Positions 33,784-41,538 of a stretch of DNA of 52,504 nucleotides are shown here, one piece after another. The notes beneath the pieces are model-generated. The model did not search any database. It had not been told where the DNA came from and was given only the letters and a program-made list of their open reading frames with translations. Positions within the stretch are counted from its first letter, which is position 1, and each line of letters opens with the position of its first letter. The translations under genes were made by a program, and so were the position numbers. Source of the stretch: Alphaproteobacteria bacterium (lineage in GTDB: Bacteria > Pseudomonadota > Alphaproteobacteria > Micavibrionales > Micavibrionaceae); assembly GCA_016794305.1 (NCBI GenBank), contig JAEUKN010000008.1:1-52504 (forward strand), read 5' to 3'.

Positions 33784-33994
33784 TTTAAAACCGCAGAGGC
33801 GCAGAGCACGCAGAGATAAGAGGAGTAGATATTGTCTAAATTCAATTGGTTGCTGTGTTTTTGATTGTATGATTTTCGAACGCTACGCGTTCATTTTTTT
33901 GCTTTTTTGCTGGCAGCAGTAGCAAAGAAAAAAATCATCACTCGCAAAAAACTCTCTGTGTCCTCTGTGCCCTCTGTGTCTCTGCGGTTTAAAC
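33784..33994. repeat. Family C repeat, full copy, with family D behind it
   Basis: TTTAAAACCGCAGAGGCGCA at the left end is mirrored by GTGTCTCTGCGGTTTAAA at the right; the arms are CAGAG/CTCTG tandem units of about 30 bases. The middle holds CTAAATTCAATTGG and a second hairpin near 33870-33930. A shorter copy is at 12387-12521 and a tip at about 14802. Family D follows at 34011-34066 (GCATCTTCATAATAAATCGG ... TCTAGAGAAAGTCCTTTAA), matching 14816-14872. Confidence 0.65.
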
Positions 33995-34065
33995 ACTTAT
34001 GCGGGCGAAAGCATCTTCATAATAAATCGGATTGAAAATTAGAGGGGTCTAGAGAAAGTCCTTTA

Positions 34066-34210
34066 AGAACCTGTTGATGATCTCGCTATGGCACAGGATT
34101 TTTGCGGTTGCTCAAAAACCGCATCGGATCGTACATAGATGTACGTGGACAAGGAAGCGCAGAAATACCGTGAAAAGCCAACGCCGGAGGTGAGATCATG
34201 AACAGGTTCT
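34066..34210 (-). mobile_element. Complete family B element
   Basis: Bounded by AGAACCTGTTGATGATCTC and its inverse GAGATCATGAACAGGTTCT. 145 bp, noncoding, with a central palindrome CGTACATAGATGTACG. Its reverse complement aligns along its full length with 40798-40943, so these are two copies in opposite orientation. The flanks (TTTAA on the left, TTAAAT on the right) suggest a TTAA or TA target. It lies 48 bases upstream of trmD and may carry that gene's promoter or insulate it. Confidence 0.75.
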
Positions 34211-34258
34211 TAAATATTCTTGATCGCCGCAAGATGGCTTTTTACAATGGGTTGCCTT

Positions 34259-34945
34259 ATGAAATTTCAAATTCTGACTCTGTTTCCCGAACTTCACCCC
34301 GGCCCGCTTGCCAGTTCCATTACGGGCCGGGCATTGGAGCGCAATTTGTGGGAACTGCATGCGGTTAATATCCGTGATTATGCGGGGGATCGGCACAAAA
34401 GCGTTGATGATGTCCCCTTTGGCGGCGGTGCAGGTATGGTGATGAAGCCCGATGTGCTGGCGGCTGCCTGTGGTGCGTTTGCCGATTTGGGGCGGGCGAT
34501 TTATTTAAGCCCGCGCGGGCGACCGTTGACGCAATCCATTGTTCAGGAATTGGCCGGGGAAAAGCTGCTCACCCTTTTATGCGGGCGATATGAAGGGGTG
34601 GATCAGCGCGTGCTTGATGCCTATCAGTTCGAGGAAATCAGCATTGGCGATTATGTCCTGACCAACGGCGATCTGGCCGCGCATATTTTAATCGATGCAG
34701 CAGTGCGATTATTGCCCGACGTGTTGGGCAATGCGGAAACCGCCGGCGAGGAAAGTTTTTCCAACGGATTGTTGGAATATCCGCATTATACCCGCCCCGC
34801 CGAATGGGTGGATGACCGGGGCTGCACGCATCATGTTCCTGACATTCTTCTCTCCGGTCATCACGCCAAAATCAACCAATGGCGGCATCAGAAATCGCTT
34901 GAGCTCACCGCCGCGCGGCGGCCCGATCTATTGAACAGACGATGA
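34259..34945 (+). CDS. trmD: tRNA (guanine37-N1)-methyltransferase TrmD
   Basis: SPOUT enzyme that makes m1G37 in tRNAs and prevents +1 frameshifts. Motifs of the deep trefoil knot: VPFGGGAGMVMKPDVL near 53-68, YLSPRGRPLTQ near 88-98, LLCGRYEGVDQRVLD near 113-127 and IGDYVLTNGDLAAHILIDA near 137-155. 228 residues from ATG 34259, since FQILTLFPE is the family N-terminus; upstream in-frame starts add unrelated residues. It is alone, not in the common rpsP-rimM-trmD-rplS operon, and is preceded by the repeat island and followed by convergent genes. Confidence 0.95.
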   Translation: MKFQILTLFPELHPGPLASSITGRALERNLWELHAVNIRDYAGDRHKSVDDVPFGGGAGMVMKPDVLAAACGAFADLGRAIYLSPRGRPLTQSIVQELAGEKLLTLLCGRYEGVDQRVLDAYQFEEISIGDYVLTNGDLAAHILIDAAVRLLPDVLGNAETAGEESFSNGLLEYPHYTRPAEWVDDRGCTHHVPDILLSGHHAKINQWRHQKSLELTAARRPDLLNRR

Positions 34946-34959
34946 TCCTGCAGGCTCAC

Positions 34960-35757
34960 TCAATTATGCTTTTCCGGCAACCGCGAGAATATTTCCCGCG
35001 TGAAAAAGGATGGGCATAAGCTCATGAACCCCATCATCAGGCGCATGGGCCAAGGAAAACTGATTAAGCATGGCTTGCGGGTCAGTTTGTGCGCGATGAG
35101 GATGGCCGCATGCTGTGCGCTCATTAAAAACGGCATGGGAAATTGGTTATGATCCGTCATGCGCGTAGTGATAAAGCCGGGACACACCACCGTGACCGTG
35201 ACGCCATAGGGTTTTAGTTTCGCATGGAGTGCCTCACCATAAAAACGCACGGCTGCCTTTGAGGCGGAATAGGACGGCGCCCCCGCCAACGGGACAAAAC
35301 TTGCCATTGAACTGATAAGGGCGATTTGCCCGCCGTGGGATGACATCATATGCGGCAGCACAGGATTGATGGTATGGAGCACACCCATAAGGTTGGTTTC
35401 AAAGATATGATGGTCATTATTCCCATCCCAGACAGGATTATCACCTTGTCCCACACGCATGGCGGTGCCACCTGATACGCCCGCATTGGCAATGACCAGA
35501 TCCAGTGTACCGTGATCATTCAAAATGCCGGTAATCCATCCATTCATGGCCTCTTTGTCGGTCACATCAATGACCCGCGGGAAACATTGACCGCCATTTC
35601 GTTCGCACACGCGGCGCGTTTCCTCTAACCGTTGCGCATCGCGCCCCGATATAAACAAGGTGGCACCGCTGGCCGCATAAAATTCAGCCAACGCAGCCCC
35701 AAGACCGCTTGAGCCACCGGTGATCAAGATTTTTCGCGGATATCGCCTATACATCAT
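34960..35757 (-). CDS. Short-chain dehydrogenase/reductase
   Basis: 265-residue classical SDR. NAD(P) motif TGGSSGLGAAL at about residues 13-23, NAGVSGG (NNAG-type) near 91-97, catalytic Ser in ISSMASF near 150 and the YSASK pair (Tyr and Lys of YxxxK) near 163-167, then VCPGFITTRM. The substrate is unknown. A hydrophobic, basic C-terminal end (LMMGFMSLCPSFFTREIFSR) may contact the membrane. It overlaps the upstream GGDEF gene by four bases, so the two are coupled. Confidence 0.88.
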   Translation of the reverse strand: MMYRRYPRKILITGGSSGLGAALAEFYAASGATLFISGRDAQRLEETRRVCERNGGQCFPRVIDVTDKEAMNGWITGILNDHGTLDLVIANAGVSGGTAMRVGQGDNPVWDGNNDHHIFETNLMGVLHTINPVLPHMMSSHGGQIALISSMASFVPLAGAPSYSASKAAVRFYGEALHAKLKPYGVTVTVVCPGFITTRMTDHNQFPMPFLMSAQHAAILIAHKLTRKPCLISFPWPMRLMMGFMSLCPSFFTREIFSRLPEKHN

Positions 35758-36797
35758 GAAAGTTTTTTGGGAGCCGCGGCAACCTGGTTCCGGCCGTTAT
35801 GCTTCGCTGAATAGAGGGCTTCATCGGCCCGCGCGATTAACATTTCCGGGGTTTTTTCGCCCGCATACTCTGCTGCGCCCACGGATAAGGTAATACGGCC
35901 CAAAACTTTTCCGGTACTGCGATTAATCACATCTTTGCCGGCCACAGCCTTACGCAGCGCATTGCCCACGGTAACTGCCCCCGAAATTTCAGTATCAGGC
36001 AAAATAATGGCAAATTCTTCACCGCCATAGCGCGCGGCAACATCCTTACCCTTCAGTCCGTCTTTTAGTGTGCGCGCCACCAGTCTTAAAACCTGATCCC
36101 CAATCTGGTGCCCGAAATTATCGTTAAACGCCTTAAAATAATCAATATCCAACATCAAAATACAAAAGGTTGTTTTACGATCGAGAGTGTCTTTAAGAAT
36201 TTGATCAATGCTACTGTCAAAACTTTTGCGATTGGCGAGGCCGGTCAGGCCATCGGTGAGGGCTTCACGCCGTACATGTTCAAGATCGCGCCGAAGTTCA
36301 TCCATGATGATATTCGATTCGCGCAGCATTTCTTCCAGTCGTATATTTTGTTCCATCATCTGGCGAGTACTTTCACCCGCAACAGATAGAATAGATCGAA
36401 AATCTTCAGGGGTTTGCGCCACGGTGATGCGTTTGCCGACTTCGTTCAAGGTAGAACCATAGCTTTTGGTGGCATGTTTGACGCCCTCCACCATGCCCGA
36501 TACGTTATGAATGGCATTTTGTACTTGTTCACCGGCGTTGCGCACCGCCTCTTCATTTCTTAAATCACTCAAGAAACGATTGTAAACTTCGCCGCACACA
36601 TAATCATTAATCTTTTGACCCGACTCAACGATGCCGTCAATGACCCGCACAACCTCAGGGAGTGATCGCGAGTAATATACATACCAAAGCTCGTAATTTT
36701 CAGGATCAGGGAGCAAGTCTTCACGCGCAATCCGCTCCAATACTTGTTGCGAGATCATTTGCGTCTGGGCGCGTTCTTTTTCGTTGATGAAACTCAT
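35754..36797 (-). CDS. Diguanylate cyclase (GGDEF), soluble
   Basis: Makes c-di-GMP from two GTP. The GGDEF domain lies in residues 175-340 with RYGGEEFAII; GGEEF at 258-262 is an active-site form. The usual inhibitory RxxD site upstream is KGKD, so Arg is missing and product inhibition may be weak. The first 170 residues are helical, with PDPENYELWYVYYSRSLPEV, a segment common to a group of alphaproteobacterial cyclases, and a coiled coil (about 145-180) before the catalytic domain. c-di-GMP often controls pili and surface attachment, so a link with the pilus genes is possible but not shown. Confidence 0.92.
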   Translation of the reverse strand: MSFINEKERAQTQMISQQVLERIAREDLLPDPENYELWYVYYSRSLPEVVRVIDGIVESGQKINDYVCGEVYNRFLSDLRNEEAVRNAGEQVQNAIHNVSGMVEGVKHATKSYGSTLNEVGKRITVAQTPEDFRSILSVAGESTRQMMEQNIRLEEMLRESNIIMDELRRDLEHVRREALTDGLTGLANRKSFDSSIDQILKDTLDRKTTFCILMLDIDYFKAFNDNFGHQIGDQVLRLVARTLKDGLKGKDVAARYGGEEFAIILPDTEISGAVTVGNALRKAVAGKDVINRSTGKVLGRITLSVGAAEYAGEKTPEMLIARADEALYSAKHNGRNQVAAAPKKLS

Positions 36798-36831
36798 GTG
36801 ATAAAACCCTAATCCTGTTCAGGTAAGTTTT

Positions 36832-36933
36832 TAGACCATTTTTGGTTTGGGTAGAATCAAAAATGGTCTAACTATTTGTTTGGCCGCATTTTGTTACGAT
36901 TAACCGGATTCCACTTAATCGCAAAATGCTCTA
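36832..36933 (+). repeat. Family A double-hairpin repeat
   Basis: Cleanest copy of family A: hairpin one TAGACCATTTTTGG with TCAAAAATGGTCTA, linker ACTATTTGTTTGGCC, hairpin two GCATTTTGTTACGATTAA with TTAATCGCAAAATGC, and TA at both ends. It sits between the GGDEF gene start and the LOG gene stop, both on the minus strand, and so within or next to the GGDEF promoter region. Confidence 0.75.
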
Positions 36934-36971
36934 GTATCTCTAAACTTATCACCTAAATTCTAAAAATATCC

Positions 36972-37556
36972 TTAAATTTTCTCGCTTTCCACGTTTTGCG
37001 GTGCGGGCGGCATATGGGTTAGAATCGCCATGATTTCATCGACATCCCGCGCCACCACAAATGTTTTTAAATGGTGTTCCCGCAAGAATTTTTTTTCCGC
37101 CATGTGATCCATCAGCGCAAGTAACTTATCCCAATATCCCATGATATTGGCAATAATCACCGGCTTGTCATGAATTCCCAAATAGCGCCAAGTCAAAATC
37201 TCAAACATCTCATCCAGAGTACCGAGTCCGCCCGGCATCACCACAAACGCATCGGCCCGTTCGGCCATCATCCGCTTGCGCGTGTGCATATTATCCACCA
37301 CAATCAGTTCCGTAAGATCATTATGGCGTGCTTCAAGCTTCAGGATTGCTTCCGGGATGATCCCAATCACCTTGCCCCCCGCCGCCATACAGGCATCCGC
37401 CACTTTACCCATTAAGCCGGGGCTTCCACCGCCATAAGTTAAAGTTATCCCCGCTTTTGCCAGAGCCGTCCCTAAAGCAATAGTGGGTTTATCATAAGCA
37501 GGATCAGAAACAGTGGAACTTCCACAATACACACAGGCAGTTTGAATAGAGGTCAT
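36972..37556 (-). CDS. LOG-family protein (TIGR00730 type)
   Basis: 194-residue Rossmann-fold protein. The family signature PGGLGTLDEMFE is near residues 108-119, with YGGGSPGLMGKVADA near 41-55 and MHTRKRMMAERADAFV upstream. Characterised members release the base from cytokinin-type nucleoside monophosphates or other nucleotides; the role in this organism is unknown. Starts with VYCGSS-type N-terminus (ACVYCGSSTVSDPAYDK). Single gene. Confidence 0.92.
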   Translation of the reverse strand: MTSIQTACVYCGSSTVSDPAYDKPTIALGTALAKAGITLTYGGGSPGLMGKVADACMAAGGKVIGIIPEAILKLEARHNDLTELIVVDNMHTRKRMMAERADAFVVMPGGLGTLDEMFEILTWRYLGIHDKPVIIANIMGYWDKLLALMDHMAEKKFLREHHLKTFVVARDVDEIMAILTHMPPAPQNVESEKI

Positions 37557-37912
37557 AGTCCGGAACCACTCTTGAGTTTTTATCGAAGGTTAAAGAAAGC
37601 TTATGTATTTATATCGCTTATTTATTAATATTTTACCAAATTCTTGGAAGTCTGCCAAGACGGATATTATAACGTGTTTATACCTCTGATCATTCAATCA
37701 TAAGCTGTACATGTCCAACATAATTTTGATTAGCAAAAATGCATTGAATTAATGAGATATTTGCCATTTCTCTTCAAAATTAAACTTAATAGTCATTGTT
37801 TTAAAACAAAAATATCTTTCTGTATAGGTATGGTCCTATTTAGTTTTGTTTACGTACAATTACTATAACCAAACAACCTTTGTTATATATTTTTTTCATT
37901 GGGGGATAAATT
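37557..37912. other. AT-rich intergenic gap
   Basis: 356 bases without a convincing gene. Its AT content is clearly higher than the average of the window. It must contain the divergent promoters of the LOG and methyltransferase genes. No firm -35/-10 pair, repeat or terminator was recognised; GGGGGA just before ATG 37913 is a good ribosome site. Confidence 0.4.
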
Positions 37913-38557
37913 ATGACTATGCAGCCTGATGCTTGGACCAAATATTATAATCAACATCACGTTCCCCCCTTCATTATAGAGCAACTTTGGAAAAACTATT
38001 ACTCTGCCCTAACCAGACATATCCAACCCAATCAATCGGGCTTAATTATTGCGGAACTAGGTGGGGCCGGAGAGAATTTGTTTGCGGACAAATTTTATCA
38101 AAATTTTGACAAAGTCCAAGAATATCATGTGTTGGATAATAATGTTACCGGCCTTGAACTCACCCGACAAAATGCTAAAGAAAGCATGATTTTGCATGAG
38201 GCAGATTTGCTAGATATGGATGCTGTGTCAACGCTGGATTTAAAGGCGGATATTGTATTTAGTGCCGGACTTATTGAACATTTCACAGTGGAAGATACAA
38301 GTAAAATGATTGAAGCCCATTTTAAACTGGTTAGACCAGGTGGGTTAGTATTGTTATCTTTTCCTACGCCAACAGCAATATATTGGGGTTTTCGTTGGCT
38401 ACTTGAAAAAACGAATAAATTTCCGCCATTGTTTGAACGCCATTTAACACCGAAAGAAGTCATTCAAACCACAGACAAACTTGGTGGATTGCTCGAATCA
38501 CATAAAATCTGGTCCACCATCCTAACTCAGCAGTTAATTTTAGTTCGTCAGGCATAG
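37913..38557 (+). CDS. Class I SAM-dependent methyltransferase
   Basis: 214 residues. Motif I LIIAELGGAGENLFADKF near 43-60, an acidic residue at the end of strand two (HVLDNN), motif II ADIVFSAGLIEHFTVED and motif III RPGGLVLLSFPTP near 141-153. The DNNVTGLELTRQNA stretch fits SAM adenosine binding. The acceptor is unknown. Codon usage is AT-rich, and the AT-rich upstream gap suggests recent acquisition. Single gene, GGGGGA ribosome site. Confidence 0.82.
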   Translation: MTMQPDAWTKYYNQHHVPPFIIEQLWKNYYSALTRHIQPNQSGLIIAELGGAGENLFADKFYQNFDKVQEYHVLDNNVTGLELTRQNAKESMILHEADLLDMDAVSTLDLKADIVFSAGLIEHFTVEDTSKMIEAHFKLVRPGGLVLLSFPTPTAIYWGFRWLLEKTNKFPPLFERHLTPKEVIQTTDKLGGLLESHKIWSTILTQQLILVRQA

Positions 38558-38674
38558 AACAATGAGCGTGCATAACGCAAAATCAGGGGCTTGAAATTGG
38601 GGGGAAGATGGTTTAGCTTGATAGAGCTCTGTTCCAGAGATTCTTCTTAACCACTTACCTTGAGGATAATTGAA

Positions 38675-38863
38675 ATGAAAGCTCTCGCTCTGACTCTTTG
38701 CCTGATCGGCTCTACTTTGGCTTTGGCTGCTTGTGAAAAAACCGGTGAAGGCTATGTTGACACTCAACCACCTTATGCCGCTGAACGCACAGCCGGTGAA
38801 GGCAAAGCTGCTGCTCCTGTTGCTAGTGCAGAACCAGTATTTGAGAAAAAAAATACAAAATAA
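38675..38863 (+). CDS. Small lipoprotein, paralogue 1
   Basis: 62 residues from ATG 38675 (GAGG nine bases upstream). A lipoprotein signal peptide (LALTLCLIGSTLALAAC) with lipobox LAAC at 17-20 leaves a mature peptide of 43 residues, Gly/Ala/Pro-rich, ending SAEPVFEKKNTK. The ending and the signal peptide are shared with the second gene 160 bases downstream. Size and composition recall entericidin-type mini-lipoproteins, but no family is assigned. A strong terminator follows, so it is transcribed alone. Confidence 0.8.
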   Translation: MKALALTLCLIGSTLALAACEKTGEGYVDTQPPYAAERTAGEGKAAAPVASAEPVFEKKNTK

Positions 38864-38901
38864 TTTATCTTTGACCATTTGGTTGACATAAATTATGATG
38901 C

Positions 38902-38933
38902 AAAAAGGCCACTTATTGTGGCCTTTTGTTTTG
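38902..38933 (+). terminator. Rho-independent terminator after lipoprotein 1
   Basis: AAAAAGGCCAC, loop TTATT, GTGGCCTTTTGTTTT: an 8-10 bp stem followed by a T-rich run. It separates the two lipoprotein genes into distinct transcripts. Confidence 0.85.
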
Positions 38934-39024
38934 TGCGCCAAAATGGCACTTGAACTCAGCAAAAAGATCGAATAGTGAGGTAAGTGATAATGTTTTCCAA
39001 ACAACCACTCTCATGGAGAAAATA

Positions 39025-39150
39025 ATGAAAAAAGCTCTTCTTTCTTTGTGCCTTTTGGCTTCCACTTTGGCTTTGGCTGCTTGCAGCACCGCTAAATCTG
39101 CTGAAGTTCAAAGCGCAGAACCAGTATTTGAGAAAAAAGTTACAAAATAA
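39025..39150 (+). CDS. Small lipoprotein, paralogue 2
   Basis: 41 residues from ATG 39025 (GGAG six bases upstream; longer frames starting at 38926 lack a site). Signal peptide KKALLSLCLLASTLALAAC with lipobox LAAC at 17-20 leaves a mature peptide of only 22 residues, STAKSAEVQSAEPVFEKKVTK after the lipidated Cys. The last part, SAEPVFEKKxTK, is nearly identical in paralogue 1, so the tail is the conserved functional part. Its own terminator follows. Confidence 0.78.
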   Translation: MKKALLSLCLLASTLALAACSTAKSAEVQSAEPVFEKKVTK

Positions 39151-39172
39151 TTTTTCTCTCACCTGAGTTGAC

Positions 39173-39209
39173 AAACCGAGCTCTTTGGACTCAAAGGCTC
39201 GGTTTTTTT
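39173..39209 (+). terminator. Rho-independent terminator after lipoprotein 2
   Basis: AAACCGAGC pairs with GCTCGGTTT, with an inner CTTTG/CAAAG stem, followed by TTTTT. Typical strong intrinsic terminator. Confidence 0.85.
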
Positions 39210-39241
39210 ATGGCTTCACGGCTTCATGATCACGGCTTAAA

Positions 39242-39724
39242 TTAAGCAGCGAAACTTTCTCTCTTCGCCAGATAGTCAGCGTTTAGAACCGCAAGCAGAC
39301 CATCCTCGCTTTGGGCGCGACTGAGAGACTCAAGAATATTATGGGAGTGAAAAAGACGCGAGATACGTGCCAAATGCCGCAAATGGGTCAGGGATTGTGA
39401 GGCCGGAGAAACCAGAACGACAACATATTTAGTGGGATAAGTCTCGCGCGACCGCAGCAAAACATGGTGATCCAGATGAAAAATCGCCACATAGGGAGAG
39501 AAAATATCATCATTTTGCCAATCGAAAATCGCGAGCCCAGGCCCTAAAATAATCTCCCGATGTTTATAAATATGCTCAAGCGATTCGGTCACAATCGGAG
39601 CTGACAGCCCCAAATCATCCGAGATTTTCCAGGAAAGATTTTTAAAGATTTGTTCGCGCGTAATGCCTTTGAGAGCATAATGCGCGTGGCTGAAGCTGAA
39701 CTCATTCTCAACTTGATGCTGCAT
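39242..39724 (-). CDS. EIIA-like (PTS fructose/nitrogen type) protein without the active-site His
   Basis: 160 residues with the layout of the PTS EIIA type-2 domain: EHIYKHREIILGPGLAI near 48-64, a hydrophobic strand TKYVVVLVSPASQ near 98-110, and HLRHLARISRLFHSHNILESL near 113-133, which matches the C-terminal helix pattern of PtsN. In PtsN and its relatives the stretch after GxAI is PH, the phosphorylated His; here it reads GLAIFDWQND, so that His is absent. The protein probably cannot carry phosphate and may act as a regulator by binding. No other PTS gene is close by. Confidence 0.72.
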   Translation of the reverse strand: MQHQVENEFSFSHAHYALKGITREQIFKNLSWKISDDLGLSAPIVTESLEHIYKHREIILGPGLAIFDWQNDDIFSPYVAIFHLDHHVLLRSRETYPTKYVVVLVSPASQSLTHLRHLARISRLFHSHNILESLSRAQSEDGLLAVLNADYLAKRESFAA

Positions 39725-39833
39725 ATGTGATGTGTCCCTATTTTTTTGAAGTTATAAATTTTTCTTATCCCCTCAATAGAAAATTACCATCAAAAATACT
39801 AGAAAAAACGACAGCGAAATCAAAAAAAAATGC

Positions 39834-39868
39834 AAAAAAAAGCAACCGTCAATGAAGGTTGCCTTTTA
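39834..39868 (-). terminator. Rho-independent terminator of the phasin gene
   Basis: GCAACC (39842-39847) and GGTTGC (39857-39862) form the stem; on the minus strand it is followed by eight T. It lies about 90 bases after the phasin stop. Confidence 0.8.
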
Positions 39869-39952
39869 TCAAACTAAAAATTTTAATTACAAAAACCACA
39901 ATATTGCGGTTATATGATTCTTTATCCGGAATTAAATATGAAATTCCGTGAA

Positions 39953-40576
39953 TTACGCACTCATTTTTTTGGCGGTGCGAATCGCTTGATCGTTGATGGG
40001 CTCATACGCTTCGGAGCAGACTTTGATCGCAATTTCAGACAGGCGTGTGGCAGCCGACATCGCCCCATCCAAATTTTCCTGAACCAATTTATTTTGGGCT
40101 TCAGTCGCTTCATTCAAGGTGCGGCAAGCCATCAAATTTCTCATCGCGGCGGAGTTACGCTCAGCGGTGTCTTGCAAGATGGTCATATAGGTTTTGGCAA
40201 TGACCTGCATACCATTCATCATGCTGCTGGCAAAGCGTGTGTACCCTTCCATACCTTGCGCTAATTGTGAGTTTACGTCGCCGTAAATTTTTTCGGATTG
40301 TTCTTTATAAGTGGCCATCATTGTCTCCATTTGGCTATATAAGGTTTGAGGGGAAAAAGAAAATTCGGACTCACCCGTGGCAAACGCCGGCGAGAAAGTC
40401 GCACTAAATTCATTCGGCGAAAAAGCCGAAGAAAACGGGAGAGGACGCAGCGGAATAACTCGTCCATGTTCGATATCATTGGGTTTAGACGATCTGGCAA
40501 CCGCTTTACCCGCGGCAGAATTTCCAGCCGCAGAGTTGCTTGCCCCAGATTTTCCTTTTACAATTTTTTTTGCCAT
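39953..40576 (-). CDS. Phasin-family protein
   Basis: 207 residues. The C-terminal 120 residues are an amphipathic helical phasin domain: QMETMMATYKEQSEKIYGDV, FASSMMNGMQVIAKTYMTIL and AQNKLVQENLDGAMSAATRL. Phasins coat polyhydroxyalkanoate granules, so this points to PHA storage. The N-terminal 80 residues are low complexity with Lys, Ala and Ser (SAAGNSAAGKA repeats, AAGK), as in several alphaproteobacterial phasins. GAGGAG precedes ATG 40576. Own terminator and an upstream palindrome that may bind PhaR. No phaC or phaR is in the window. Confidence 0.85.
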   Translation of the reverse strand: MAKKIVKGKSGASNSAAGNSAAGKAVARSSKPNDIEHGRVIPLRPLPFSSAFSPNEFSATFSPAFATGESEFSFSPQTLYSQMETMMATYKEQSEKIYGDVNSQLAQGMEGYTRFASSMMNGMQVIAKTYMTILQDTAERNSAAMRNLMACRTLNEATEAQNKLVQENLDGAMSAATRLSEIAIKVCSEAYEPINDQAIRTAKKMSA

Positions 40577-40696
40577 AGGCGTTTGCTCCTCAAAAAAAAT
40601 GACACACTTAAATCTTGCTAGTTAATATCTTGCTCTTTCATCACAGTGGAATTGTGCGAACACAAAGCCTAATAATTTATTGTAGCAAAGAATATA

Positions 40697-40746
40697 TTGC
40701 ATTGCAATAATGAATGTAAAGGGTTTTTTGCTGCAGTCAAGTGCAG
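40697..40746. promoter_or_regulatory. TGC-palindromes upstream of the phasin gene, candidate PhaR sites
   Basis: TTGCATTGCAA (40697-40707) and CTGCAGTCAAGTGCAG (40731-40746) are TGC/GCA inverted repeats, 121 and 155 bases upstream of the phasin start. PhaR of alphaproteobacteria regulates phasin genes through TGC/GCA-rich palindromes, so these are reasonable candidates. Function is inferred from the pattern and the neighbouring gene. Confidence 0.35.
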
Positions 40747-40797
40747 AATTGATTCCATACAAAATCCTGTGGATATCTCATTGTGCGGCGCACACTA

Positions 40798-40943
40798 AGA
40801 ACCTGTTCATGATCTCTACTCCGGCGTTGGCTTTTCACGGTATTTCTGTGCTTCCGCTTCTCACGTACATCTATGTACGATCCGATGCGGTTCTCGAAAA
40901 ACCGCAAAAATCCTTAGCCGCAGCGAGATCATGAACAGGTTCT
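40798..40943 (+). mobile_element. Complete family B element
   Basis: 146 bp between AGAACCTGTTCATGATCTC and GAGATCATGAACAGGTTCT, a perfect 19 bp terminal inverted repeat. The central palindrome CGTACATCTATGTACG matches that of the inverted copy at 34066-34210. Flanks read TAA on both sides when the G of GAACC is taken as the end, which would fit a TA or TAA target duplication. Noncoding. It lies between the phasin promoter region and aroQ. Confidence 0.8.
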
Positions 40944-41073
40944 AACACATCGTTTCTTTCATCAAGTAATCAAGAAATAATCCCCCCTATATATTGTGAA
41001 ATTTTCATGGTATGCTGTGGACCAACATCACTATAAACTTTTTAACAGACTGAAATTAAAAGGAATTTACGCC

Positions 41074-41529
41074 ATGTCGATGCCTGTTATTTTTATTTTG
41101 AACGGTCCCAATTTAAACATGCTGGGAATTCGTGAACCTCATATTTACGGTCGGCAAACGCTTCAGGATATTGAGAAAATTTGTCGGGACTCAGGTGAAG
41201 ACTATGGGCTTGATATTGATTTCCGTCAAAGTAATCATGAGGGGATGATCGTGGATTGGCTTCATGAATCTTATCGACGCGTCAGCGGAATCGTCATTAA
41301 TGCCGGGGCCTTTACCCACACATCCTTGGCGATTCATGATGCGTTAAAATTGTTGGTGGATGTACCGATTGCCGAAGTTCATATCTCTAACCCCAAGGAA
41401 CGTGAAGAATTTCGCCATTTTTCCTATATTGAATCCGTGGCCGATTTTCACTTTGCCGGTCATGGGATTCAGGGCTATGTCATGGCAATTGAGGCCATCG
41501 CCGAACGTTTGGGAAAACACAGAAAATAA
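41074..41529 (+). CDS. aroQ: 3-dehydroquinate dehydratase, type II (AroQ)
   Basis: Third step of the shikimate pathway. 151 residues from ATG 41074 (AGGA nine bases upstream); the longer frame from 40996 adds unrelated residues. Type II signatures: ILNGPNLNMLGIREPHIYG with the catalytic Tyr of IYG, QSNHEGMIVDWLHE, INAGAFTHTSLAIHDAL and VHISNPKEREEFRHFSYI, VADFHFAGHGIQGY with the catalytic His. It lies upstream of accB-accC in the order common in proteobacteria, here separated by 400 bases containing repeats. Confidence 0.96.
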   Translation: MSMPVIFILNGPNLNMLGIREPHIYGRQTLQDIEKICRDSGEDYGLDIDFRQSNHEGMIVDWLHESYRRVSGIVINAGAFTHTSLAIHDALKLLVDVPIAEVHISNPKEREEFRHFSYIESVADFHFAGHGIQGYVMAIEAIAERLGKHRK

Positions 41530-41538
41530 GACGACATT

